Translations under genes and position numbers: made by a program
DNA from: Acetobacteraceae bacterium
Lineage (GTDB): Bacteria > Pseudomonadota > Alphaproteobacteria > Acetobacterales > Acetobacteraceae
NCBI GenBank assembly: GCA_947446625.1
Contig: CANFIE010000287.1
Span: 1-5,542, forward strand
Direction: 5' to 3'
Length of the DNA stretch: 5,542 nucleotides
Part shown: piece by piece, positions 1-5,542 of the stretch
Layout: every line of letters starts with the position of its first letter
How positions within the stretch are numbered: the stretch's first letter is position 1
Notes under the pieces: model-generated
Database searches by the model: none
The model's input: only the letters and a program-made list of their open reading frames with translations
Told to the model about the DNA's origin: nothing

Positions 1-21
1 GGGTGTTACGGTGGTGGTCAT
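1..21 (-). CDS. Start of an unidentified gene leaving the window (partial, N-terminus only)
   Basis: An ATG on the minus strand at 21-19 is followed by codons reading MTTTVTP before the window edge, with no stop. It is supported as a real start by a strong purine-rich Shine-Dalgarno tract (AAAGGGGGAG) ending 5 nt before the ATG, which is rare in this GC-rich background. It lies 99 nt downstream of the glycosyltransferase stop on the same strand, so the two could be co-transcribed, although the gap leaves room for a separate promoter. Seven residues are too few to name a product. Confidence 0.55.
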
Positions 22-26
22 GGTGT

Positions 27-34
27 CTCCCCCT
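27..34 (-). promoter_or_regulatory. Shine-Dalgarno site of the partial minus-strand gene
   Basis: On the minus strand the sequence reads AGGGGGAG and then ACACC before the ATG at 21-19. The strong anti-SD complementarity and 5-nt spacing are what make that ATG credible as a gene start. Confidence 0.55.
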
Positions 35-67
35 TTGGTGTTAGGGGCATCATGGCGCGGGGTTGGG

Positions 68-81
68 GCCGGCGCCAGATC
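68..81 (+). repeat. 14-nt direct repeat, distal copy (partner at 126-139)
   Basis: GCCGGCGCCAGATC occurs exactly here and again at 126-139, where on the minus strand it encodes the end (IWRRL) of the glycosyltransferase. This distal copy is noncoding and forms one arm and the loop of the first hairpin after the gene. It could be a short duplication of the gene's 3' end; the identity does not extend beyond 14 nt. Confidence 0.5.
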
Positions 82-101
82 GCCGGAGCGCCGCAGGGCG
101 C
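69..101 (-). terminator. Paired GC hairpins after the glycosyltransferase gene; possible weak terminator
   Basis: Two perfect short inverted repeats lie back to back in the 99-nt gap between the glycosyltransferase stop and the next minus-strand start. One is CCGGCG/CGCCGG at 69-74 and 81-86 with a 6-nt loop. The other is GCGCC/GGCGC at 88-92 and 97-101 with a 4-nt loop. Neither is followed by a T-run in the direction of transcription, so this is not a canonical intrinsic terminator. Short GC stems also arise by chance in DNA of this composition. Confidence 0.25.
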
Positions 102-120
102 GGAGGCGTGAATCTGCCGC

Positions 121-1707
121 CTACAGCCGGCGCCAGATCTCCACCATGCCGCCCACTTCCTGCACCTCGGCCACGCGCACATAGCTGCGGCGCAGGGTGG
201 TGGCGATATTGGCGCGCACCCGGCGGCGCATGCTGCGCCACACGCTGCGGTCCACCACAATAATCCGTGGGCGCCCGGCCAGAATGCGGTTCACCTCGGC
301 ATCGGCATCCACGCCGGTCACCTTGTCGAACGCGCAGGTCAGGTGCCCGGGGAAGGCGAAGCGCGAGGGCACGCCAGCGCCCGACATCACGTAAACCGCC
401 GGGTGGTAGTTGGCGATGAAGATCGGCTCGCCGCGACGAATCTGCTGGCGGATGATCTCGGCCACCTGGCGCGGCGGGTCCGGGCTGTCCCAGCCGCGTT
501 CCAGCCGGGGCAGGGTATCGGTGGCCCAGGCGTGCAGCGCAACGGCGCCCACCAGGCCCAGGAATACCGGCTTCGCCAGGCCGGGGCGCAGCAGCCAGGC
601 CAGCTTCCAGGCGCCCATGGCGGCCAGAATGGCCAGCGGCGCCAGCAGAATGACGAAGTAGTGGTTGAAGTACATGCCTGGCCCGGCCACGGCCAGGGCG
701 GCGGCGGCCAGCCACAACAGGCTCAGCCCCACCAGCAGGGCGGCGGGGTGGCGCCAGCCCTGCCGCCGCAGGCCCAGCGGCGCGGCGCAGGCCAGCAACA
801 GCGGCCACAGCAGGTCCAGCCCGGCATCGCGGATGCGGTTCCAGACATCGGCGGTTTCCAGCGCCGCGCCGGCATAAGCCAAGGGCGCCAGGAAGCTGCC
901 GTACAGGAAGGCGCTGAACTCGCCCCGCGCCGCATAGGCCACACCAAACAGCACGGTGGGCAGGGCGCAGAGCGCGGCATAGGCGGAGGCCATGGCCAGC
1001 ACGCGGCGCAGCGGCAGCGCGCCCACACGCCAGGCCGGCGCCACCAGCATCAAAAAGCTCAGGCAACCCAGTGGCATCACCACCGGCTTGATGGTCAGCG
1101 CAAAGCCGATCAGCGCGCCCATGCCCAGCAAATCCGCCCAGCGCGGCGCGGCGTTGCTCTCAATGGCCCGCACCGTGGCGCGAATGCCCAGGAACAGGGC
1201 GCCGGAAACGAAGGGCGCGAACAAAATCTCGGTGTTGGAAGCCAGGCCGCCCAGGATGACACTGGTGGCAATGTACAGCACCGCCGCCGCCAGCCCCACC
1301 AGGCGCGGGCCATGCAGCACCCGCACCGTGCGGTAGGCCAGAAAGGCCGTGGCCGCCACGCATAGCGCGCCCAGCAGCCGGATGGTCATGATGGATTTGC
1401 CGAACAGCGTCAGCGCCACGGCAAACAGGGCAGGGGCGCCCACCGGGTGCATGTCCCACACCGCCACATAGGGCCAGCCGCCGCGCAGCCATTCGCGCGC
1501 CTGCAGCAGGTACAGCCCCTCATCGGTATCAATGACGGAGGTGCGGAACGACATGACGCGCGCCGCCAGGGTCAGCGCCAGCAGCAGCAGGGGAATCGCC
1601 AGCGCCTGGGCCAGCGGATGCGCGGCCACGGCAGCGCCCAGCCCCAAAAGGCGGGTCCGAAGGCCATGGGCAAGCGGCAAAGCGGCGCTGGAGGCGGGGT
1701 TGGTCAT
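121..1707 (-). CDS. GT39/ArnT-like (PMT_2 family) integral membrane glycosyltransferase
   Basis: The product is a 528-residue polytopic membrane protein of the GT-C fold, of the kind that transfers a sugar from a polyprenyl-phosphate donor to a lipid or glycan on the periplasmic side of the inner membrane. A first membrane helix (about 31-50) leads into a periplasmic loop with the acidic DTDE motif (60-63), where GT-C enzymes place their catalytic acidic residue, and then DMHPVG (85-90), in the place of the family's KPP-like motif. About ten more hydrophobic segments follow, with SNTE at 157-160, IKPVVMP at 206-212 and the family-typical MYFNHYF at 345-351. A soluble tail of about 130 residues (from about 400) ends in EIWRRL. 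I chose the ATG at 1707 rather than the one 19 codons upstream (1764). The longer form adds a polar leader with no SD, whereas an AAGAGA purine stretch precedes 1707. The gene is transcribed divergently from hyuB. Family assignment is firm; sugar donor and acceptor are unknown. Confidence 0.85.
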   Translation of the reverse strand: MTNPASSAALPLAHGLRTRLLGLGAAVAAHPLAQALAIPLLLLALTLAARVMSFRTSVIDTDEGLYLLQAREWLRGGWPYVAVWDMHPVGAPALFAVALTLFGKSIMTIRLLGALCVAATAFLAYRTVRVLHGPRLVGLAAAVLYIATSVILGGLASNTEILFAPFVSGALFLGIRATVRAIESNAAPRWADLLGMGALIGFALTIKPVVMPLGCLSFLMLVAPAWRVGALPLRRVLAMASAYAALCALPTVLFGVAYAARGEFSAFLYGSFLAPLAYAGAALETADVWNRIRDAGLDLLWPLLLACAAPLGLRRQGWRHPAALLVGLSLLWLAAAALAVAGPGMYFNHYFVILLAPLAILAAMGAWKLAWLLRPGLAKPVFLGLVGAVALHAWATDTLPRLERGWDSPDPPRQVAEIIRQQIRRGEPIFIANYHPAVYVMSGAGVPSRFAFPGHLTCAFDKVTGVDADAEVNRILAGRPRIIVVDRSVWRSMRRRVRANIATTLRRSYVRVAEVQEVGGMVEIWRRL

Positions 1708-1875
1708 GGTTCTCTTGGCGCAGGCGCCGGGTGCAAGGTCATTCCAGGCAAGAGCCTTCCCCATGAAGGCGCCGCCCGCAAGCCCTTATGCAGAGCAGGC
1801 CATGGCTTTGCGGTTTATCTGTGGTGGCCATCGCCCTGGCTTGACGTCGGCCCGCCCCCGCCGGAGGCTTCCGCC
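1708..1875. promoter_or_regulatory. Divergent intergenic region between glycosyltransferase and hyuB (presumed promoters)
   Basis: This 168-nt gap separates two divergently oriented genes and so must carry at least the hyuB operon promoter and probably the glycosyltransferase promoter. I could not find a convincing sigma-70 pair. TTGACG at 1841-1846 resembles a -35 box, but the expected -10 position falls in the GC-rich ribosome-binding region. GGCCAT occurs twice in direct orientation (1799-1804 and 1827-1832), the first copy inside the palindrome GCCATGGC. These could be operator-like but are short enough to be chance. If translation of the glycosyltransferase began at the upstream ATG (1764), the gap would shrink to 111 nt. 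Confidence 0.45.
1863..1867 (+). promoter_or_regulatory. Shine-Dalgarno site of hyuB
   Basis: GGAGG lies 8 nt before the ATG at 1876. It fixes the hyuB start there, although the frame stays open upstream to 1447 across the antisense glycosyltransferase gene. Confidence 0.85.
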
Positions 1876-3528
1876 ATGCCGCAGAACCCCACGCCAGACC
1901 CCGTCACCCTCGCCGTCATCGACAATCGGCTACGGGCCATTGTTGAGGAAATGGGCGAGGCGATGCTGCGAACCTCCTATTCGCAGATCCTCAACTCGTC
2001 CCGCGACTTCTCCATTGCCTTGTGCGATGCAGCATGCCGGCTGGTGGCCCAGGCCGACCACATCCCCGTGCATGTGGGCGCCATGCCCTGGGCGGCGAAG
2101 GCGGTGGCGGAAGCCTTCGCCGGCAATATCCACCCCGGCGACACGTTTTTGCTGAACGACCCCTATTTCGGCGGCAGCCACCTGCCGGACCTCACCATTG
2201 TACTGCCGGTCTTCGCCGAGGGGGCGCTGCGCTTCTGGTCGGTGGTGCGGGCGCATCAATCCGACATCGGCGGCGCCACCCATGGCGGCTACAACCCCGG
2301 CGCCACCGAGATCTGGCAGGAAGGCCTGCGCGTGCCGCCGATTCGGCTGGGCGAGAAGGGCGAGCTGCGCGCCGACCTCATCCGCATGCTGGCCACCAAT
2401 ACCCGCGTGGCGCGGGATTTCACCGGCGACATGATGGCCATGATCGGCGCCGCCCGGCTGGGTGAGCGCCGGCTGGACGCGCTGCTGGCGCATTACGGCG
2501 CCGTGCCGCTGGATGCCGCCGTGGCCCAGGTGCTGGCGCTCTCGGAAGCGCATGCCCGCCGCATCGTGGCCGCCTGGCCCGATGGTACCTGGCAGGGCGA
2601 GGCGGTGCTGGATGATGACGGCTTCGACCGCACGGACATCGTCATCCGCGCCACCTGCACCAAGCGCGGCGACAGCCTGACGGTGGACCTCACCGCCTCC
2701 GACCCGCAGACCACTGGCTTCGTCAACTCCAGCTTCGCCAATATGCGCAGCGCCGTCGCCATGGCATTTGCGTTCCTGCTGGACCCCGAGGTGAGCAAGA
2801 ATGACGGCGCCTTCCGCCCGCTGGAGGTGCTGGCGAAAGAGGGCACGGTGGTCTGGGCCAAGGACGGCGCCCCGGTGACCATGTGCACCAGCCATTGCTC
2901 CAATGAGATTGTGGAGGCGATCATTCGCGCCATGGCCGGCTGCTGCCCGCAGCGCGCCATGGGCGGCTGGGGCCGGCGCTTCCGCGTGGCCATTCAGGGC
3001 AAGGATGCGCGGCGCCCCAACAAGGGCTTTGTCTGGCACCTGTTCCACGCTCGCCCCGGTGGCGGCGGCAGCGCGGGTGGCGATGGCTGGTCCACCGCCG
3101 GGGAATGGCACAGCGCTGGCGGGCTGAAATTCGGCAGCGTTGAAATGGCCGAGGCGCGCTTCCCCCTGCTGTTCGAGAAGCACGAATTCCTGCCCGGCAC
3201 GGCAGGGCAGGGGCAGTTCCGCGGTGGCCTGGGCGCCGAGCTCAGCCTGCGGGTGGAAAGCGACGGCCCCTGCCGCGCCAATACCGCCGGCGACGGCATT
3301 CGCCACGGCGCGGCCGGCATGTGCGGCGGCGAGGATGGCAAGCCGCACCACTACGTGCTGGCGCGCGACGGCGGCGAGGCAACGGTGCTGAAGACCAAAA
3401 GCACCGGCCTGGTCATCAACCCTGGCGACCGGCTGCTGGTGCAATCCGGCGGCGGCGGCGGTTGGGGCCCAGCGGAACAGCGCAGCGCCGCCGCGCATGA
3501 ACGCGACAAGCGCGAGGGGTATGTGTGA
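1876..3528 (+). CDS. hyuB: Hydantoinase B/oxoprolinase family protein (HyuB-like subunit)
   Basis: The 550-residue product spans the usual length of the Hydantoinase_B family (about 520-590). HyuB-type proteins pair with HyuA in cytoplasmic ATP-dependent enzymes that open cyclic amides (N-methylhydantoin, 5-oxoproline). Relatives are subunits of acetone and acetophenone carboxylases, so the substrate is left open. Landmarks are the N-terminal PVTLAVIDNRLRAIVEEMGEAM block (9-30), the SSRDFS segment (41-46), HIPVHVGAM (62-70), the signature NDPYFGGSHLPDL (94-106), RAHQSDIGG (125-133), PGTAGQGQFRGGLG (440-453) and the closing glycine-rich SGGGGGWGPAEQR (524-536). No internal stop or frameshift is seen. 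The start at 1876 is set by GGAGG 8 nt upstream and by the family N-terminus; the open frame back to 1447 encodes a non-homologous Q/G/R-rich stretch and is spurious. The gene heads an operon whose next gene overlaps its stop by one base, with hyuA third. A Cys-rich patch (C337, C341, C356, C357) is present, of unknown significance. Confidence 0.93.
   Translation: MPQNPTPDPVTLAVIDNRLRAIVEEMGEAMLRTSYSQILNSSRDFSIALCDAACRLVAQADHIPVHVGAMPWAAKAVAEAFAGNIHPGDTFLLNDPYFGGSHLPDLTIVLPVFAEGALRFWSVVRAHQSDIGGATHGGYNPGATEIWQEGLRVPPIRLGEKGELRADLIRMLATNTRVARDFTGDMMAMIGAARLGERRLDALLAHYGAVPLDAAVAQVLALSEAHARRIVAAWPDGTWQGEAVLDDDGFDRTDIVIRATCTKRGDSLTVDLTASDPQTTGFVNSSFANMRSAVAMAFAFLLDPEVSKNDGAFRPLEVLAKEGTVVWAKDGAPVTMCTSHCSNEIVEAIIRAMAGCCPQRAMGGWGRRFRVAIQGKDARRPNKGFVWHLFHARPGGGGSAGGDGWSTAGEWHSAGGLKFGSVEMAEARFPLLFEKHEFLPGTAGQGQFRGGLGAELSLRVESDGPCRANTAGDGIRHGAAGMCGGEDGKPHHYVLARDGGEATVLKTKSTGLVINPGDRLLVQSGGGGGWGPAEQRSAAAHERDKREGYV
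3514..3519 (+). promoter_or_regulatory. Shine-Dalgarno within the hyuB 3' end, serving the GIY-YIG gene
   Basis: GAGGGG inside the last codons of hyuB sits 8 nt before the ATG at 3528 (5 nt before an in-frame GTG at 3525). Together with the TGATG stop/start overlap it indicates translational coupling between hyuB and the following gene. Confidence 0.6.
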
Positions 3529-4325
3529 TGCCGGCCGGGCCTAAGCCGCTACCGCAGACACTGCATGAGCATCTGGGCCATTACGTCTATGGCCTGGTGG
3601 ACCCGCGAGACGGTACCTTGTTTTATGTCGGCAAGGGCCAGGGCGATCGCGTTCTGCAGCATGAGTGGGACGCCCTGGGCACCGGATCCACCGGGCCGAA
3701 GCTGGACCTGATTCGTGAAATCCAAAGTGCCGGCCATGAGGTCCGCAAGGTCATCCTGCGACGCGGCCTCACCGAATCCTCAGCGTTTGAAATCGAGGCG
3801 GCCATCATCGACGCGGTCAGCCATTTCGGCGCCTCGCTCAAGACCCTTGTGCGCGGCAAGGGTACTGAATTCGGTCTTCGCAGCCTTGAAGCGTTGAGGC
3901 TGGAATTCAACGCCAAGCCACTTGAGATTGACCGACCCACCATCATCGTGGGCATCAACAATACGTGGTTTGAAGACATCAAACCGCACGACCTTTGGAA
4001 AATGTCCCGCAGTTGGTGGCGATGCAAGCCAGAGGAACGAAAGCCTAGACCTTTGCTCCTACTTGCTGTGGCGCAGCAGATCGTTCGCGGTGCCTGGACA
4101 CTCGACCCGTCCTCGCTGGGCAGGTGGGACCGACCGGATTGGGATGCGCTTCCCGCAGCCAAGAAGCGGTTCTTTTACAAGGATGACCGGGCCAAGTTTG
4201 AAGCCAATCGTTTTGAAGGTTGGAGATTCGATGGCAAGCCCGCAGCCGATGCCGACCGCTACTTAGGAGCCACCTTCAAGTTCGCACCACGCAGTGCCTT
4301 TCAATATCTCCCTCCCGTGCCCTAG
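3528..4325 (+). CDS. GIY-YIG nuclease-domain protein, bacterial LEM-3-like/COG3680 type, inserted between hyuB and hyuA
   Basis: The 265-residue product has an N-terminal GIY-YIG fold. HYVYGLVDP (18-26) and FYVGKG (32-37) form the two signature strands, followed by R41 and H45 and then by the helix FEIEAAIID (87-95), which carries the likely metal-binding glutamate (E88 or E90). The spacing and the YVYGL...FYVGKG wording match the LEM-3/ANKLE1-like branch rather than UvrC or homing endonucleases. A second domain (about 136-262) contains INNTW (143-147), SRSWWR (160-165), an aliphatic stretch with QQIVRGAW (183-190) and a late GWRFDG (231-236). I recall this tryptophan-rich domain as the regular C-terminal partner in bacterial members; its role is unknown. 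The ATG at 3528 is preferred over GTG 3525 because of the TGATG overlap and SD spacing. GC is about 50-62% in sampled lines against 68-73% next door, suggesting transfer. The position usually equivalent to the conserved Asn after this helix appears to be T106, so activity is uncertain. The target is unknown and there is no evident link to hydantoin metabolism. Confidence 0.85.
   Translation: MPAGPKPLPQTLHEHLGHYVYGLVDPRDGTLFYVGKGQGDRVLQHEWDALGTGSTGPKLDLIREIQSAGHEVRKVILRRGLTESSAFEIEAAIIDAVSHFGASLKTLVRGKGTEFGLRSLEALRLEFNAKPLEIDRPTIIVGINNTWFEDIKPHDLWKMSRSWWRCKPEERKPRPLLLLAVAQQIVRGAWTLDPSSLGRWDRPDWDALPAAKKRFFYKDDRAKFEANRFEGWRFDGKPAADADRYLGATFKFAPRSAFQYLPPVP
3540..3548 (+). repeat. Left copy of an imperfect 9-nt repeat near the GIY-YIG gene ends
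   Basis: CCTAAGCCG lies 12 nt inside the GIY-YIG start. It matches CCTAGGCCG at 4321-4329, across the gene's stop codon, at 8 of 9 bases. Such a pair could be a target duplication or microhomology left by insertion of the lower-GC gene, but a 9-nt imperfect match found by eye may be chance. Confidence 0.25.
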
Positions 4326-4329
4326 GCCG
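4321..4329 (+). repeat. Right copy of the imperfect 9-nt repeat near the GIY-YIG gene ends
   Basis: CCTAGGCCG spans the TAG stop of the GIY-YIG gene and the start of the 9-nt spacer before hyuA. It is the partner of CCTAAGCCG at 3540-3548. The first six bases are the palindrome CCTAGG. Confidence 0.25.
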
Positions 4330-4334
4330 ACACC

Positions 4335-5542
4335 ATGACCTCCTCCCCCACCCTCCGCATTGGCATCGACGTCGGCGGCACCTTCACCGACGTGGTCTGC
4401 ATCGCCGCCGATGGCACCGAGACGCTGGCAAAGGCCTCCTCCACCCCGCATGACCAGAGCGAGGGCGTCATCAACGGCCTGGCCAACCTGGCCACTGCGC
4501 TGGGGCTGGAACTGCCCGCCTTGCTGGCCCGCACGGAACGCATCGTTCACGGCACCACGGTGGCGACCAACGCCCTGCTGGAACGCAAGGGCAGCAAGCT
4601 GGCCATGCTGACCACCGAAGGCCACCGCGACGTGACCGAAATGCGCGAGGGCCTGAAGCCCGAACGCTACGACCTGCGCCTGGCCGCGCCCGAGCCGCTG
4701 GTGCCGCGCCGCCTGCGCCTGGGCGTGCGCGAGCGTCTGCGCGCCGATGGCGCCGTGGCCATGGCGCTGGACCAGGCCAGCCTGGATGCCGCCATCGAAG
4801 CCCTGCGCGCCGAGCAAGTGGAAAGCGTGGCGATCTGCTTCCTGCATTCCTGGCGCGACCCGGTGCATGAACGCGCCGCCGGCGCCGCCGTGGCCGCAGC
4901 CCTGCCCGGCGTCTTCGTCACCCTCTCCGCCGATGTGCTGCCGCAGATCAAGGAGTTCGAGCGGTTCTCCACCACGGCGGTCAACGCCTATGTCGGCCCG
5001 GTGGTGTCGCGCTATCTCGGCCGCCTGCGCGGCCGGCTGGGCGAGGCTGGGTTCCTTGGCCCGGTCTTCGTCATCCTCAGCCATGGCGGCGTGGCCCCGG
5101 TGGAGGAAGCGGCGCGGCTGGCCGTGGGCACCGCGCTTTCCGGCCCGGCCGGCGGCGTGGCGGCGGCGGTGGCGCTGGCCCGCGCCGGGCTGGGGCAGGA
5201 CCTCGTCACCTTCGACATGGGCGGCACCTCCACCGACATCGCCATGGTGGCGGGCGGCGAAGCTGCGCTGGGCCGCGGCCGCGTGGTGGGTGGCGAGCGC
5301 ATTGCGCTGGAGAGCCTGGATATCGTCACGCTAGGCGCCGGTGGTGGCTCCATCGCGCATCTGGGCAGTGGCGGCACCATGCAGGTCGGGCCGCAATCGG
5401 CCGGTGCGGTGCCGGGGCCGGCGGCCTATGGCCTGGGCGGCACCCAACCGGCCGTCACCGACGCCAATCTGGTGCTGGGCTACCTGGATGCCGGCAACTT
5501 CCTCGGCGGTGCCCGCCAGTTGGACCTGGCCGCCGCCGAACA
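4335..5542 (+). CDS. hyuA: Hydantoinase A/oxoprolinase family protein (HyuA-like ATPase subunit), C-terminus beyond the window
   Basis: 402 codons are readable without interruption, out of the roughly 680-700 usual for the family; the frame is still open at the window edge. HyuA-type subunits supply the ATP-dependent step and act with HyuB in the cytoplasm. The N-terminal domain opens with the phosphate-binding GIDVGGTFTDVV (10-21) and has HGTTVATNALLERKG (72-86). The core domain shows LSHGGV (248-253), SGPAGGV (269-275), the second phosphate-binding motif FDMGGTSTD (293-301), TLGAGGGSIA (332-341) and VTDANLVLGY (374-383). The fold is the actin/hexokinase-like ATPase type. The ATG at 4335 is the first start before the GIDVGGTFTD motif and lies 9 nt after the GIY-YIG stop. 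No good Shine-Dalgarno precedes it, so translation probably depends on coupling from the upstream gene. The order B then A, with a foreign gene between, is atypical. The exact substrate (N-methylhydantoin, 5-oxoproline or another) cannot be resolved. Confidence 0.93.
   Translation, partial: MTSSPTLRIGIDVGGTFTDVVCIAADGTETLAKASSTPHDQSEGVINGLANLATALGLELPALLARTERIVHGTTVATNALLERKGSKLAMLTTEGHRDVTEMREGLKPERYDLRLAAPEPLVPRRLRLGVRERLRADGAVAMALDQASLDAAIEALRAEQVESVAICFLHSWRDPVHERAAGAAVAAALPGVFVTLSADVLPQIKEFERFSTTAVNAYVGPVVSRYLGRLRGRLGEAGFLGPVFVILSHGGVAPVEEAARLAVGTALSGPAGGVAAAVALARAGLGQDLVTFDMGGTSTDIAMVAGGEAALGRGRVVGGERIALESLDIVTLGAGGGSIAHLGSGGTMQVGPQSAGAVPGPAAYGLGGTQPAVTDANLVLGYLDAGNFLGGARQLDLAAAE

Noticed and set aside
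50..1066. 338-codon open frame on the minus strand inside the glycosyltransferase gene
   Set aside because: It is an alternate frame of the same strand, rich in A/G/R/P, with no recognisable motif and no ribosome site. The overlapping frame encodes a coherent membrane protein.
343..1365. 340-codon plus-strand open frame antisense to the glycosyltransferase
   Set aside because: Its product is dominated by Q, G, R, A and H, the typical antisense shadow of a hydrophobic high-GC gene.
1705..1764. Upstream ATG at 1764 as the glycosyltransferase start
   Set aside because: No Shine-Dalgarno precedes it and the extra 19 residues are polar and unlike the family N-terminus. The ATG at 1707 with AAGAGA upstream fits better, though the longer form is not excluded.
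1841..1867. TTGACG as a -35 box for hyuB
   Set aside because: At 16-18 nt spacing the -10 position would be GC-rich sequence overlapping the Shine-Dalgarno, so no credible promoter can be called.
1447..1875. In-frame upstream extension of hyuB (143 codons)
   Set aside because: It overlaps the glycosyltransferase antisense and encodes low-complexity sequence. A GGAGG site and the family N-terminus place the start at 1876.
3462..3475. GGC-repeat tract near the hyuB 3' end as a slippage or repeat element
   Set aside because: It encodes the glycine run in SGGGGGWG, a normal closing motif of Hydantoinase_B proteins.
1930..3498. 522-codon minus-strand open frame opposite hyuB
   Set aside because: It lacks any domain signature and is rich in A, G, H and Q. 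It mirrors the codon positions of hyuB, a common artefact at this GC content.
4263..5084. 273-codon minus-strand open frame opposite hyuA and the GIY-YIG end
   Set aside because: It is a shadow of hyuA with G/H/Q-rich low-complexity translation and no start signal.

Overview
The window is dense, GC-rich bacterial DNA (hand counts of sample lines give about 68-73% GC in the flanking genes). The codon bias, the divergent metabolic operon and the family content suggest an alphaproteobacterium, perhaps an Acetobacteraceae (Roseomonas-like) lineage. That placement is inference; there is no rRNA or other phylogenetic marker here.

Layout. The left third is on the minus strand. It holds a complete GT39/ArnT-like membrane glycosyltransferase (121-1707), followed after a 99-nt gap by the first seven codons of another minus-strand gene that leaves the window (1-21). 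A 168-nt divergent intergenic region (1708-1875) separates this from a plus-strand operon. The operon comprises hyuB (hydantoinase B/oxoprolinase family, 1876-3528), a GIY-YIG nuclease-domain gene of the bacterial LEM-3-like/COG3680 type (3528-4325), and hyuA (hydantoinase A/oxoprolinase family, 4335 to the window end, C-terminus missing).

How the genes work together. HyuA and HyuB are the two partners of an ATP-dependent cyclic-amide hydrolase (N-methylhydantoinase or 5-oxoprolinase) or of a related carboxylase; the exact substrate cannot be read from sequence. The GIY-YIG protein has no obvious place in that pathway. It sits exactly between the two subunit genes, starts in a TGATG overlap with hyuB, ends 9 nt before hyuA, and is visibly less GC-rich (about 50-62% in sampled lines). 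The simplest reading is a foreign or mobile cargo gene that landed in the hyuB-hyuA junction and took over the translational coupling. This is the most unusual feature of the window. The glycosyltransferase is probably an independent envelope-glycan or lipid modification gene.

No RNA genes, CRISPR arrays or insertion-sequence transposases were seen. The many long antisense and alternate-frame ORFs are typical shadows of high-GC coding sequence.
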